A DNA stretch of 34,403 nucleotides from Clostridium sp. CAG:967 (GTDB lineage Bacteria > Cyanobacteriota > Vampirovibrionia > Gastranaerophilales > Gastranaerophilaceae): positions 136,888 to 171,290 of the forward strand of contig HF991477.1 of assembly GCA_000433095.1 (NCBI GenBank), given 5' to 3'. The notes below the pieces were generated by a model, which saw only the letters and a list, made by a program, of their open reading frames with translations, ran no database searches and was not told the origin of the DNA. Shown here in pieces: positions 25,087 through 33,218 of the stretch (its first letter is position 1; every line of letters starts with the position of its first letter). A program made the translations under genes and the position numbers.

Positions 25087-25376
25087 GCATATTTGAAGCA
25101 GGTATGATGGTATGTTTCGGTATAAGCTGGCCCGTTGCGGCTTTAAAAACTTACAAATGTAAATGTGTACACGGTAAAAGTATTCACTTTTCTATGTTAA
25201 TTTTATTGGGCTACGTATGCGGGATTGCACACAAAGTATTAGATAATATGGACTGGGTGTTTTGGTTGTATATTTTAAATACATTCTTTTTGCTCGTCGA
25301 CATGTATCTGTATTGGCTATACCGAAACAACAAGGCGCCTATTACCGATGAGAAAAACGAAATTGAAGTTAATTAA
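25083..25376 (+). CDS. PQ-loop/SemiSWEET-like small membrane protein
   Basis: A 97-residue protein with three hydrophobic helices. The start (GISWPVAALKTYKCK, then GKSIHF) and later ILLGYVCGIAHKVL and YILNTFFLLVDMYLYW match the pattern of half-size PQ-loop transporters (SemiSWEET-like), where a Pro-containing first helix and Lys-x-Gly-x-Ser loop are typical. The substrate is unknown and the assignment is a fold-level inference. ATG 25083 overlaps the upstream gene by four bases (ATGA) with AAGGAG before it. Confidence 0.6.
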   Translation: MSIFEAGMMVCFGISWPVAALKTYKCKCVHGKSIHFSMLILLGYVCGIAHKVLDNMDWVFWLYILNTFFLLVDMYLYWLYRNNKAPITDEKNEIEVN

Positions 25377-25383
25377 GAAAGCA

Positions 25384-26478
25384 TTATTGATTAATACACA
25401 ACTCATTTGATATATTATGCAATTTTCTTAATTGTTCAGGCATACGGCTTAAAAAAGTTAAGTTTTTCAGTGCATAATTCTGACAATATTCTTTTTGCAA
25501 GCCTATATCAAATTTTATACAATCAGGCGAAATATCTAAAACACCTAAATTTTTATCGCCGTAAACTTCAGACATAACAGGATAATAAATTTTTCCTTCG
25601 TGCCAAAATGATGCATGGCTTCCTATTACATTATAGGTGTCACCGCAGTGAAAAAACATACAATTTTCAATATAAAATGTTTCAACAGATAAATATTTAT
25701 TTTCTTTTAAATAATTCAAATACCAATCGAGATTATAATGTACAACGTATTCACCATATTTATCTTTCCATTTTCTGCTGCAATGTTTTTCTATTACATC
25801 AAATACCCTGTCATTTCCCCTGACAAAAGTTATTCCGAAAGACCAGTGGCGCCCGTGAGTACTGCTTCGCCACATATCTAAAGAAAAAAGATTTACATTG
25901 TTCATACAAGCATAATGTTCTACATAACTCAGCGCTTCCACACATTTTACAGGGTCAATACAAAATGCTGTGTCATCTGCATCTATGTTCCAAAAGTTAA
26001 TAATTCCATGTTTTTTGGCATGCTGAAATGTGGTTAAATGGGCAAAAGTAGCGTTCTTCCAAAAACCTGTTGCTATATTTTTTACTATATTTTGAAGTTT
26101 TTTGTTTTTACAGCTTTTTATAAAATTTATCTTTGGAGATGCGAAGCATACTCTGTTTAAAATATTTTCTTTCAGCTTCTCATTATCACAAATTATGTAG
26201 AATTTTCCATTCATAGCCTCAATAATATCAATCCAATGCTGAAGATTAGTGAATGTATAATTATCATTTCTATTTACTTTCAGATAAAATACCCGATTAT
26301 TATAGGAATGTTCTTTATCTTTTTTTTCTTTTACTAAAAAAGGAAAAGAAAAATTTTTATTTTTTGAACCGTCACTATTTTTTTTAATATCAACCCTCAA
26401 AAAAGGTAACCCCAAAATATTTATAATTCTTGATTTAGCTTCGTTGTTTTTAATTTTAATTTTACGATAAATTTTCAT
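25384..26478 (-). CDS. Glycosyltransferase-like protein (GT-A fold candidate)
   Basis: A 364-residue Lys/Asn-rich soluble protein. WNIDADDT near residue 170 fits the DxD metal/nucleotide-sugar site of GT-A glycosyltransferases. It is followed by an acceptor-like stretch (SLDMWRSSTHGRHWSFGITFV) and aromatic motifs (HYNLDWYLNYL). No signal peptide is present. LPS or surface-polysaccharide decoration is the likeliest role but the family is not certain. The sequence is more AT- and Lys/Asn-rich than its neighbours, a possible sign of transfer. AAGGTGA precedes ATG 26478. It is divergent from the XRE regulator across a pair of palindromes. Confidence 0.55.
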   Translation of the reverse strand: MKIYRKIKIKNNEAKSRIINILGLPFLRVDIKKNSDGSKNKNFSFPFLVKEKKDKEHSYNNRVFYLKVNRNDNYTFTNLQHWIDIIEAMNGKFYIICDNEKLKENILNRVCFASPKINFIKSCKNKKLQNIVKNIATGFWKNATFAHLTTFQHAKKHGIINFWNIDADDTAFCIDPVKCVEALSYVEHYACMNNVNLFSLDMWRSSTHGRHWSFGITFVRGNDRVFDVIEKHCSRKWKDKYGEYVVHYNLDWYLNYLKENKYLSVETFYIENCMFFHCGDTYNVIGSHASFWHEGKIYYPVMSEVYGDKNLGVLDISPDCIKFDIGLQKEYCQNYALKNLTFLSRMPEQLRKLHNISNELCINQ

Positions 26479-26528
26479 AATTAATCACCTTAATCCTCTA
26501 TATTGGCTATATAAAATAATATATTTAT

Positions 26529-26583
26529 TGTTTATTACAATGTATATATTGTAATAAACATATATTACATTGTAGTAATATAT
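26529..26583. promoter_or_regulatory. Two adjacent palindromic operator candidates
   Basis: Site A: TGTTTATTACAAT (26529-26541), six bases, ATTGTAATAAACA (26548-26560), a perfect 13-bp inverted repeat. Site B: ATATATTAC (26560-26568), six bases, GTAATATAT (26575-26583), a perfect 9-bp repeat. Both have TTAC/GTAA half-sites. They lie between the glycosyltransferase-like gene and the XRE regulator and upstream of the latter's -10, a place suited to XRE autoregulation (inference). Confidence 0.6.
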
Positions 26584-26606
26584 TTGTCAATGCTTAGAAT
26601 TTATAT

Positions 26607-26840
26607 ATGGATAAAGGGGATATTTTAAAAGAATTCGGCAAGAATTTACGGGCTGAACGCAATCGGGCAGGATTATCACAGGAACAGCTTGCCGAAAAGA
26701 TTGGCGTATCTTACGGACAGGTTGTCGGAACTATTGAAAGAGGTGAAACAAATACATCTCTTTCCGTAATAGTTGCAATAATGGAGGCTCTTGATTTAGA
26801 TTTCGAAAAGCTTTTTGACAGGAATAAATTTAACAGTTAA
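26607..26840 (+). CDS. XRE-family helix-turn-helix regulator
   Basis: A 77-residue protein made of one Cro/C1-type helix-turn-helix (about 8-65): FGKNLRAERNRAGLSQEQLA, then KIGVSYGQVVGTIERGETN with the recognition helix, then LSVIVAIMEALDLDFEKLF. There is no other domain. TAGAAT ends six bases before ATG 26607 with no Shine-Dalgarno sequence, so the transcript is probably leaderless. Its likely targets are the two palindromes just upstream. Confidence 0.9.
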   Translation: MDKGDILKEFGKNLRAERNRAGLSQEQLAEKIGVSYGQVVGTIERGETNTSLSVIVAIMEALDLDFEKLFDRNKFNS

Positions 26841-26842
26841 TT

Positions 26843-28084
26843 TTAAACAGCAGGACCTTTGTACTCAGCATACAGTGTCATTATGTCGTCGGAAAGTTTT
26901 TTACCGCTGTTTAAAGCGTTTGTTATAAGCTTTCTGTAAACTTCTGCAACAAATTCAAGCGGAGATTCCGATGCATAATTTGATACTCTATTTGCAATTT
27001 GTTGTTTCTCTTTACTGTTTACAAAATCATTTGTTATATCAGTAACTTTACCAAACCACTTTTCACATTCTTCAGGTTTTCCCATTTGCCTATACAAATC
27101 ATAGCCTGTAGAATTTTCATGCTGTAAATGTCCCATTTCGTGGTAAATAGTTCTAAATTTGTCACCTTTAGGGTAAGCTAAATAAATTCTATCGCCTGAG
27201 CTCAAGCAGGTATTTGTAATATCCACAAGAACATTTCTTTGCTGCTCTGTGGTTAATTTTTCAAGCTGTTTTAAATCAGGGAGTTTAGAATGAGCAAGTA
27301 AAGTTTCTTGCACTCCCTCATTTTTCATAAGCTGTTTCAGCTTAGACATTGGTGCTTCATAGAAAGCATCTTTTGCATAAGCTAAAGATACAAAATCTTC
27401 GTATAATTTTATTTTATCTATTAAAGAGAATTTATCAGGTTTTTCTAAAAATTCATTTAATCTTTTTAGCAAATCAGCAGAGACTTCATCATTTTTATAA
27501 AAATTATATAAATCCAGTTTTCCTTCTTTGTTCTTGAACATAATTTTACAGTCTAAAGCTTCTTTAAGTATTGTGTTAATATGTTCACTCATGTTTTCAA
27601 ACACAGTTTTATTAATATTAAAGATTGCACCCAATTCACCGCCGTCTTTTGCAGATATTGCACATGCTAATGCTTCTTCTTTAGCAGCCATCGGAACGTA
27701 TCCGATGGTGTCAAACATTTTGGCTTTACCTTTTGTGACATTATTTATGTTTACCAGCCCTTCGTTTACCCAGTTCATTACTTCAAGCGGCATTTTTTCA
27801 TCGTAATTTTTAATTCCCAAATGAGTTTTTGCAAAATTACGAGCTTCTTCAACTGTTTTTGCAGGGCTAAAATCAATATGTTCAGCAAGTTTAAATACTT
27901 CTTCTTTAGCTGCATTAGCTTTTCCACGCACAAGCAGTGCAGCAGCAGTTATAATTGCAGCAGCGCCTATGCCTATTCCCCATTTAGCATTTTTTGAAAG
28001 CCCATTACCTTCTTCTTTATTTTGATTTACAAATTCATCCGGGCGGGAAGTGAAAGAAGCTCTTAGATTGCCCCCCCCCCGCAA
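26843..28084 (-). CDS. Membrane-anchored HExxH metallopeptidase-like protein, main frame, apparently phase OFF
   Basis: The frame has a hydrophobic segment after GLSKNAK (about residues 33-55), then a helical region. Near the C-terminus is YHEMGHLQHE with the zinc motif H315-E-M-G-H319, followed about 60 residues later by NYASESPLEFVAEVYRKL, whose EFVAE resembles the third-ligand helix of lethal factor-like and related zinc peptidases (inference). As read the frame opens at TTG 28084 beside a G10 tract without a ribosome binding site. ATG 28140, with AAGGAG, is one base out of frame. With 11 G the product has 432 residues. Substrate and family are unknown. Confidence 0.65.
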   Translation of the reverse strand: MRGGGNLRASFTSRPDEFVNQNKEEGNGLSKNAKWGIGIGAAAIITAAALLVRGKANAAKEEVFKLAEHIDFSPAKTVEEARNFAKTHLGIKNYDEKMPLEVMNWVNEGLVNINNVTKGKAKMFDTIGYVPMAAKEEALACAISAKDGGELGAIFNINKTVFENMSEHINTILKEALDCKIMFKNKEGKLDLYNFYKNDEVSADLLKRLNEFLEKPDKFSLIDKIKLYEDFVSLAYAKDAFYEAPMSKLKQLMKNEGVQETLLAHSKLPDLKQLEKLTTEQQRNVLVDITNTCLSSGDRIYLAYPKGDKFRTIYHEMGHLQHENSTGYDLYRQMGKPEECEKWFGKVTDITNDFVNSKEKQQIANRVSNYASESPLEFVAEVYRKLITNALNSGKKLSDDIMTLYAEYKGPAV

Positions 28085-28140
28085 AACTTTACAGGCTGTA
28101 ACGACTTAAATCCTACCTGATTACCAATAGCTTCAATCAT
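28063..28140 (-). CDS. N-terminal leader frame of HExxH protein gene, prematurely ended in the 10-G state
   Basis: ATG 28140, preceded by AAGGAG, encodes 20 residues ending PVKFC, then three glycines from the G10 tract, Ala-Ile and a stop: 25 residues. An eleventh G gives KFCGGGGNLRASF and continues into the main frame. It is the true start of the gene at 26843-28084. Confidence 0.6.
   Translation of the reverse strand: MIEAIGNQVGFKSLQPVKFCGGGAI
28071..28080 (-). repeat. G10 tract (C10 on plus strand) in the HExxH gene
   Basis: Ten C on the plus strand between ATTG and GCAAAA. Its immediate borders (TTG before, GCAA after) match the other two tracts, but the longer 24-base repeat end found at 13836 and 18687 is absent here. 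Confidence 0.8.
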
Positions 28141-28232
28141 TTTTTCTCCTTTTCAATAGATTATTTACTTTATTATAAATAATAAAAACATAAACAAGAG
28201 AAAAATTGCTAATATAGAAAAAATGTTTGTAA

Positions 28233-28238
28233 TATAAT
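28233..28238 (+). promoter_or_regulatory. -10 box of leaderless proB
   Basis: TATAAT ends six bases before ATG 28245, and there is no Shine-Dalgarno sequence. Confidence 0.5.
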
Positions 28239-28244
28239 TAAACT

Positions 28245-29384
28245 ATGGACAGAAAAGAATTTATAAACGCAAAACGTATAGTTTTCAAGTTTGGAACAAA
28301 TATTTTAAGAGGCGACGACGGATATGTTTCACTGCCGAGAGTATTTTCTTTTATTGAAGATTTATCACATCTCGCAAGACAGGGAAAAGAGGTTATCGTA
28401 ATAACTTCCGGCGCTGTAGGTTTAGGTAAAAAACGTCTGGGTATAGAAAGCACTGACGGAGTTGCTCTCAAACAAGCCTGTGCAGCTATAGGTCAGGGGA
28501 AGTTGATGTCAATTTATGAAACAGGATTTGACACTTACGGTCTTATTGCTTCTCAAATACTCTTAACAGAAGACGACTTTTCTGTCAGACAAAGATATTT
28601 AAGTTTAAGAACAACTTTGAACAAGCTTTTGGAACTCGGCGTTATTCCTATTATTAACCAGAATGATACTGTTTCAACAGTCGAAGTTCACCCGCAATTT
28701 GAACATATGCAGGTTTGTTTTACCGACAACGACAAACTTTCCGCACTTGTAGCTTCAGAACTTGATGCAGATTTGCTTGTTATTCTTTCAGATGTTGAAG
28801 GACTATATGATGAAAACCCTAAGACAAATCCTGATGCAAAAATAATCAGAAAAGTTGACGAAGTAACAGATGACATTCTTGCACTGGGAACCGATGCCTC
28901 CGACGGCGGCAGGGGAGGAATGCGTACAAAATTGAAAGCTGCAAGAATGGTTACAAGATTTGGCGGCAAAGTTCTAATCGCAAACGGTAAAATTCCATAC
29001 GTAATCAAAAAAATATTTGAAGGCGATGAAATCGGAACAATGTTTCTTCCTCAAAGAGAAGGAATGCCCGATAAAAAACGCTGGATTGGATATGCCACAA
29101 ATATTATCGGACAAATTGCAGTTAATAACGGTGCAAAGAAAGCTTTACTGGCGCAAAAAAGTTTGCTTCCAATAGGTGTTTGCGATGTAATTAACGAATT
29201 TAACAAGGGTGATGTTGTATCTATCCTTGATGAAGACCATAATGAATTTGCCCGTGGTATCGTAAATTACAGCTCCGACTCCTGTAGAAAAGTAATAGGC
29301 TGCCACTCTGATAATATTATGGAAATTCTCGGGTTCAAAAACTACGATGCAATAATCACAAGGGATAACATTACCTTACTTTAA
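28245..29384 (+). CDS. proB: Glutamate 5-kinase ProB
   Basis: First step of proline synthesis: phosphorylation of glutamate. The 379 residues comprise an amino acid kinase domain (KFGTNIL at the N-terminus, TSGAVGLG, PIINQNDTV, FTDNDKLSALVA, SDVEGLY, GGRGGMRTKL) and a C-terminal PUA domain (about 280-370), as in full-length ProB. It is followed by proA after nine bases, so they form the classical proBA operon. Confidence 0.96.
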   Translation: MDRKEFINAKRIVFKFGTNILRGDDGYVSLPRVFSFIEDLSHLARQGKEVIVITSGAVGLGKKRLGIESTDGVALKQACAAIGQGKLMSIYETGFDTYGLIASQILLTEDDFSVRQRYLSLRTTLNKLLELGVIPIINQNDTVSTVEVHPQFEHMQVCFTDNDKLSALVASELDADLLVILSDVEGLYDENPKTNPDAKIIRKVDEVTDDILALGTDASDGGRGGMRTKLKAARMVTRFGGKVLIANGKIPYVIKKIFEGDEIGTMFLPQREGMPDKKRWIGYATNIIGQIAVNNGAKKALLAQKSLLPIGVCDVINEFNKGDVVSILDEDHNEFARGIVNYSSDSCRKVIGCHSDNIMEILGFKNYDAIITRDNITLL

Positions 29385-29393
29385 GGAGAAAAA

Positions 29394-30644
29394 ATGAATT
29401 TTGAACAAATTGCTAAAGATGCAAAAGAAGCTTCTCTAAAAATTGCAGACCTTTCTACAAAAGTTAAAAATCAGGCTTTGCTTAAAATTGCTGATGCTGT
29501 AGAAGCCAACAAGGAAAAAATTTTTGAAGCAAACAGAGAAGACTTAAAATCAGCAGAAGAACTTGTTAAAAGCGGCGAAATTACAAAATCCACATTCAAC
29601 CGCTTAAAACTTGATGAAAACAAAATGCGTGATATGCTTCAAGGTATTCGTGATATTGCCTCACTTGAAGATCCTATTAACAAAAAACTGCTTGTCAGAG
29701 AGCTTGACACTGATTTGACTTTATACAAAGTATCCTGTCCCATAGGAGTTTTAGGCATAATTTTTGAAGCCAGACCTGATGTAATTGCACAGATTTCTTC
29801 TCTTGCAATAAAATCAGCAAATGCTGTTATTTTAAAAGGCGGAAAAGAAAGTATAAATACAAACAAAACTATTCTTTCAATTATAAATAATGCACTTGAT
29901 AAAGTTGAAGGTTTTCCGAAAAACGTTATACAGCAGGTATTTTCACGTGATGATGTGGCTGAAATGCTTAAATGCGACAAATACATAAACCTGATTATAC
30001 CAAGAGGCGGAAACAACCTTGTAAAATTCATAAAAGCAAACACAAAAATTCCTGTACTCGGTCACGCTGACGGAATTTGTCATATATTTGTCGATGAAAC
30101 AGCCGATATTGATATGGCAATAAAAGTTGTTACCGATGCAAAAACCCAGTACCCGAGCGCCTGCAATGCGGTTGAAACACTTTTAATACATGAAAAATTC
30201 CCTAAAAAAGATAATCTTCTTGCTGCGTTACAGTTATCTGAAATTCAGCTTATAGATAATCCCGAAAGCTGGGCGCATGAATACGGAGACAAAATTCTTG
30301 CATTCAAGACAGTTAAAAACGCAGATGAAGCAATTGAACACATTAACACATACGGTTCCGGACATACTGACAGCATAATCACAAAAAACATTGAAAATGC
30401 CGAAAAGTTTATGAACAAAGTTGACTCAGCAGGTGTATATTTTAATGCTTCAACAAGATTTGCTGACGGTTTCCGCTACGGCTTCGGCGCAGAAGTAGGT
30501 ATTTCTACAAATAAAACCCACGCCAGAGGTCCTGTAGGACTTGAAGGTCTGACTATTTACAAATATAAACTTATTGGAAACGGTCAGATTGTTGGAGATT
30601 ATGCATCAGGCGAAAAACAATTTCACCACAAAGATATTCAATAA
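29394..30644 (+). CDS. proA: Gamma-glutamyl phosphate reductase ProA
   Basis: Second step of proline synthesis: NADPH reduction of glutamyl phosphate to glutamate semialdehyde. At 416 residues the length is normal. GVLGIIFEARPDV, LKGGKE, IPRGG and PSACNAVETLL with catalytic C257 are in order, and the C-terminal HARGPVGLEGLTIYK is typical. TTAAGGAG precedes ATG 29394. A strong terminator follows. Confidence 0.97.
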   Translation: MNFEQIAKDAKEASLKIADLSTKVKNQALLKIADAVEANKEKIFEANREDLKSAEELVKSGEITKSTFNRLKLDENKMRDMLQGIRDIASLEDPINKKLLVRELDTDLTLYKVSCPIGVLGIIFEARPDVIAQISSLAIKSANAVILKGGKESINTNKTILSIINNALDKVEGFPKNVIQQVFSRDDVAEMLKCDKYINLIIPRGGNNLVKFIKANTKIPVLGHADGICHIFVDETADIDMAIKVVTDAKTQYPSACNAVETLLIHEKFPKKDNLLAALQLSEIQLIDNPESWAHEYGDKILAFKTVKNADEAIEHINTYGSGHTDSIITKNIENAEKFMNKVDSAGVYFNASTRFADGFRYGFGAEVGISTNKTHARGPVGLEGLTIYKYKLIGNGQIVGDYASGEKQFHHKDIQ

Positions 30645-30676
30645 AAAAAAGCTCCTGATTAAAGGAGCTTTTTTAT
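30645..30676. terminator. Bidirectional rho-independent terminator after proA
   Basis: AAGCTCCT and AGGAGCTT form a hairpin around a short AT-rich loop, with A8 on the left and T6 on the right. It separates proBA from the convergent 30680 gene. Confidence 0.9.
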
Positions 30677-30679
30677 AAC

Positions 30680-31024
30680 TTATTTAACATCTGTTTTATT
30701 AGGACTTTCGTATTCAATACCCATTTCTTTTAGAGTTCTTATAAAGTTTTGGGCACATATTTTCTGAGCTTCCGGCGGTACAATCCTCAAAATTTCAACA
30801 GTTTTTGAGATAACAGGATCTTTATCATACCAGCGGTTATTTGCATTAACAGGCTTAACCATTGCATAAAACTGGTCAATAGTTTCTTTTGAAACTTTTT
30901 CTTCAATCTTTTGCAAAAATATTTCAGCCTGAGCTCTTAATTCAGTTTGATAATTTTTTAAAAGCTCAATAACTTCTAATAAAAGTGGATCATGATCATA
31001 CCAGCGTTTATAGGTAGGATTCAT
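30680..31024 (-). CDS. Small protein with two RWYDxDP repeats
   Basis: A 114-residue helical protein built from two copies of one unit. The first begins KRWYDHDPLLLEVIELLKNY and the second NRWYDKDPVISKTVEILRIV; each is followed by a helix with an A-x-x-F-[LI] pattern (AEIFLQKIEE and CAQNFIRTLKE). No signal peptide is present. I cannot assign a function. ATG 31024 lies inside the 3' end of murA (17-base overlap) with GGAGGG before it, so it is co-transcribed with murA. Confidence 0.7.
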   Translation of the reverse strand: MNPTYKRWYDHDPLLLEVIELLKNYQTELRAQAEIFLQKIEEKVSKETIDQFYAMVKPVNANNRWYDKDPVISKTVEILRIVPPEAQKICAQNFIRTLKEMGIEYESPNKTDVK

Positions 31025-32354
31025 TACGTAAGCCCTCCGTTAGGTTTGTTTTCAGGTCAACGTTAGAAACTTCAGAGATTACAGCATCATCTTTACGTTC
31101 TATTTTGCCTCCTAATAATCTTAGCTTACTTTCGAAATTTTCGTATCCTCTATCTATATGATGTAGGTTTTCAATGGTAGAATTGCCGTCAGCCATTAAA
31201 GCGGCAACAACCAGAGATGCTCCGGCACGCAAATCGCTTGCTGCGAGAGTAGCACCTGTAAGCTTTTTCACACCTTTAATAATGGCGTGGTTTCTGTCCT
31301 GATGAATATCAGCACCCATACGGCGCAATTCAGGAACCTGCATAAATCTGTTTTCGTATAAACTTTCGGTAATAATACCTACACCGTTTGCAGTTGTTAA
31401 AAGTGTCATTGCCATAGACTGCAAGTCAGTAGGAAATCCTGGATAAGGCTGGGTTACAAAGTTTATTGAATTTAGTTTATTTTTACAAGAAACTTCCAAT
31501 GAATTAGGCTCAATAAGTTTAATATTTGCACCCATTTTCAACAACTTATCTGTAAAGAAAGTCAAATGAGCAGGGAAAACATCTTTGATAATTGCTTTAC
31601 CACGTGTAGCAATAATTGCAGACATAAATGTTCCTGCCTCAATTCTGTCAGGAATAGTTGTATATTCAATAGAATGAAGTTTTTCGTGTTTAACACCGTT
31701 GATAACGATTTCTGATGTACCTGCACCGTTAACGTCAGCTCCCATACTGTTTAAAAAGTTTGCCAGATCAACAATTTCAGGTTCCTGAGCAGCATTTTGA
31801 ATTCTTGTAGAGCCTTCTGCAAGAACTGATGCAAGCATAAGGTTTTCTGTAGCACCCACTGAAGGGATATCAAGGTAAATATCAGCACCTGTAAGTTTTG
31901 ATGCTTTTGCATGAACGTAACCGTTTTCGATTTTTATTTTTGCACCGAGAGCTTCCAAACCTTTAATGTGGAAATCAACACGTCTTTCGCCGATTGCACA
32001 TCCTCCCGGTAATGCTACGATTGCCTCTTTACATCTTGAAACCAGCGCACCCAATACTATGAATGATGCTCTCATTTTACTTACTAATTCATACTTGGCT
32101 GTAATGCTTGAAATATCTGTAGCATCAATGGTTACTGACTTTCCTGCTTTATCATAGCTTGTTTTTGCTCCTAACTGCGCAATTACATTCAACATAATTT
32201 CAACATCTGTCAGGTCAGGAACATTATAAATCTTTGTTTCACCTTTAGCTAAAATAGCGGCAGCCATTAATTTCAAAACCGAATTTTTTGCCCCGCCTAT
32301 TGAAACCTCACCTCTTAAAGGGGTACCACCTTTTATATAAAATTTTTCAGTCAA
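31008..32354 (-). CDS. murA: UDP-N-acetylglucosamine 1-carboxyvinyltransferase MurA
   Basis: MurA adds enolpyruvate to UDP-GlcNAc, the first committed step of peptidoglycan synthesis. The 448-residue protein has GGAKNS with K23 near the N-terminus, the catalytic loop LPGGCAIGERRVD with C119, PDRIEAGTF, and FPTDLQSMAMTLL. The cysteine form is present, so fosfomycin sensitivity of the target would be expected. The start is TTG 32354 with AAGGT upstream; no better ATG exists before the conserved N-terminus. It is about 20 residues longer than typical at the C-terminus. Confidence 0.96.
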   Translation of the reverse strand: MTEKFYIKGGTPLRGEVSIGGAKNSVLKLMAAAILAKGETKIYNVPDLTDVEIMLNVIAQLGAKTSYDKAGKSVTIDATDISSITAKYELVSKMRASFIVLGALVSRCKEAIVALPGGCAIGERRVDFHIKGLEALGAKIKIENGYVHAKASKLTGADIYLDIPSVGATENLMLASVLAEGSTRIQNAAQEPEIVDLANFLNSMGADVNGAGTSEIVINGVKHEKLHSIEYTTIPDRIEAGTFMSAIIATRGKAIIKDVFPAHLTFFTDKLLKMGANIKLIEPNSLEVSCKNKLNSINFVTQPYPGFPTDLQSMAMTLLTTANGVGIITESLYENRFMQVPELRRMGADIHQDRNHAIIKGVKKLTGATLAASDLRAGASLVVAALMADGNSTIENLHHIDRGYENFESKLRLLGGKIERKDDAVISEVSNVDLKTNLTEGLRNESYL

Positions 32355-32531
32355 TTTTCTTTACCTTCAAATAAAAAATAATATTTACCTTACATAATCA
32401 TAATACAATCAGATTTCATTGGTGTAAATAAGTTAAATAATGTAAAGAAATAGAATAAAAAATTATTCAAATTATAAAAAAAATATTTGTTCGTTTTTTA
32501 TAAAAATTGCAAAAGGAGATAATGAAAAACA

Positions 32532-33194
32532 ATGATAACCCCGATAAACTTTACAGGAATAAAAAATGTAGGTTATGCAAGAGCATTAACAGGAAGTGAC
32601 AATAACCCGGGAACAAGAACTGTTCTGAATATGCAGCTTACCGATGATGACAAAAAAGATTTATCGAAATATAAAAAATTAACATCAAAACATCCTGATT
32701 TGGAAAATAAAATTAACAGCAATTACCTGAATATAGAGTTAGAAACCAAAAATATCGACGGATTTTGCTTGTGCAGAGCAAAAATGAACGGAAACATTAT
32801 TCCCTCAATCGCTGAAAATATTCCTATACTAAATTTTATGAGCGAAATAACAGCCAGAATAGCAAATTTTAAAGAAAAAGATTTTAAAACTGATCCTGAT
32901 CACCACCTTATGAATGAAGCTAAACATGGAATATTTTACAATGAACCTTTAGATTACTTTTTAGACGGAACAGCAGGTGAACTCGATTTGCTTGCAGGAA
33001 CAGGTTTGACAGAAAAATTTGACTTGTATGCAAATGATGAAAATATTGAGCTGTCAGAAGAAGACGAAGAAAAACTCTTTGATTTCGAAGACGGAATATT
33101 AGAAGTACTTCATAACCCCTGCTATGTTCATAACGGAGCACAATTAACAAATTCGATTATGAAATATTATTATGACAGCCAATTATATTCGTAA
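32532..33194 (+). CDS. Unknown protein with N-terminal INFTG motif
   Basis: A 220-residue soluble acidic protein beginning MITPINFTGIKNVGYA. Family unknown. The C-terminal half has an acidic stretch (LSEEDEEKLFDFED) and an aromatic C-terminus. A GGAG ribosome binding site lies 13 bases before ATG 32532, which is long. An out-of-frame ATG (32522) lies only three bases after it and would give a 25-residue peptide. No signal peptide or membrane segment is present. Confidence 0.65.
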   Translation: MITPINFTGIKNVGYARALTGSDNNPGTRTVLNMQLTDDDKKDLSKYKKLTSKHPDLENKINSNYLNIELETKNIDGFCLCRAKMNGNIIPSIAENIPILNFMSEITARIANFKEKDFKTDPDHHLMNEAKHGIFYNEPLDYFLDGTAGELDLLAGTGLTEKFDLYANDENIELSEEDEEKLFDFEDGILEVLHNPCYVHNGAQLTNSIMKYYYDSQLYS

Positions 33195-33218
33195 TTATTA
33201 AAAAATAATAAATTTTTC

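Noticed and set aside
32522..32599. A 25-codon frame starting at ATG 32522 upstream of and overlapping the INFTG gene
   Set aside because: The ribosome binding site is only three bases away, too close, and the codons look like an out-of-frame reading of the real gene. It remains possible as a regulatory upstream frame but is not supported.
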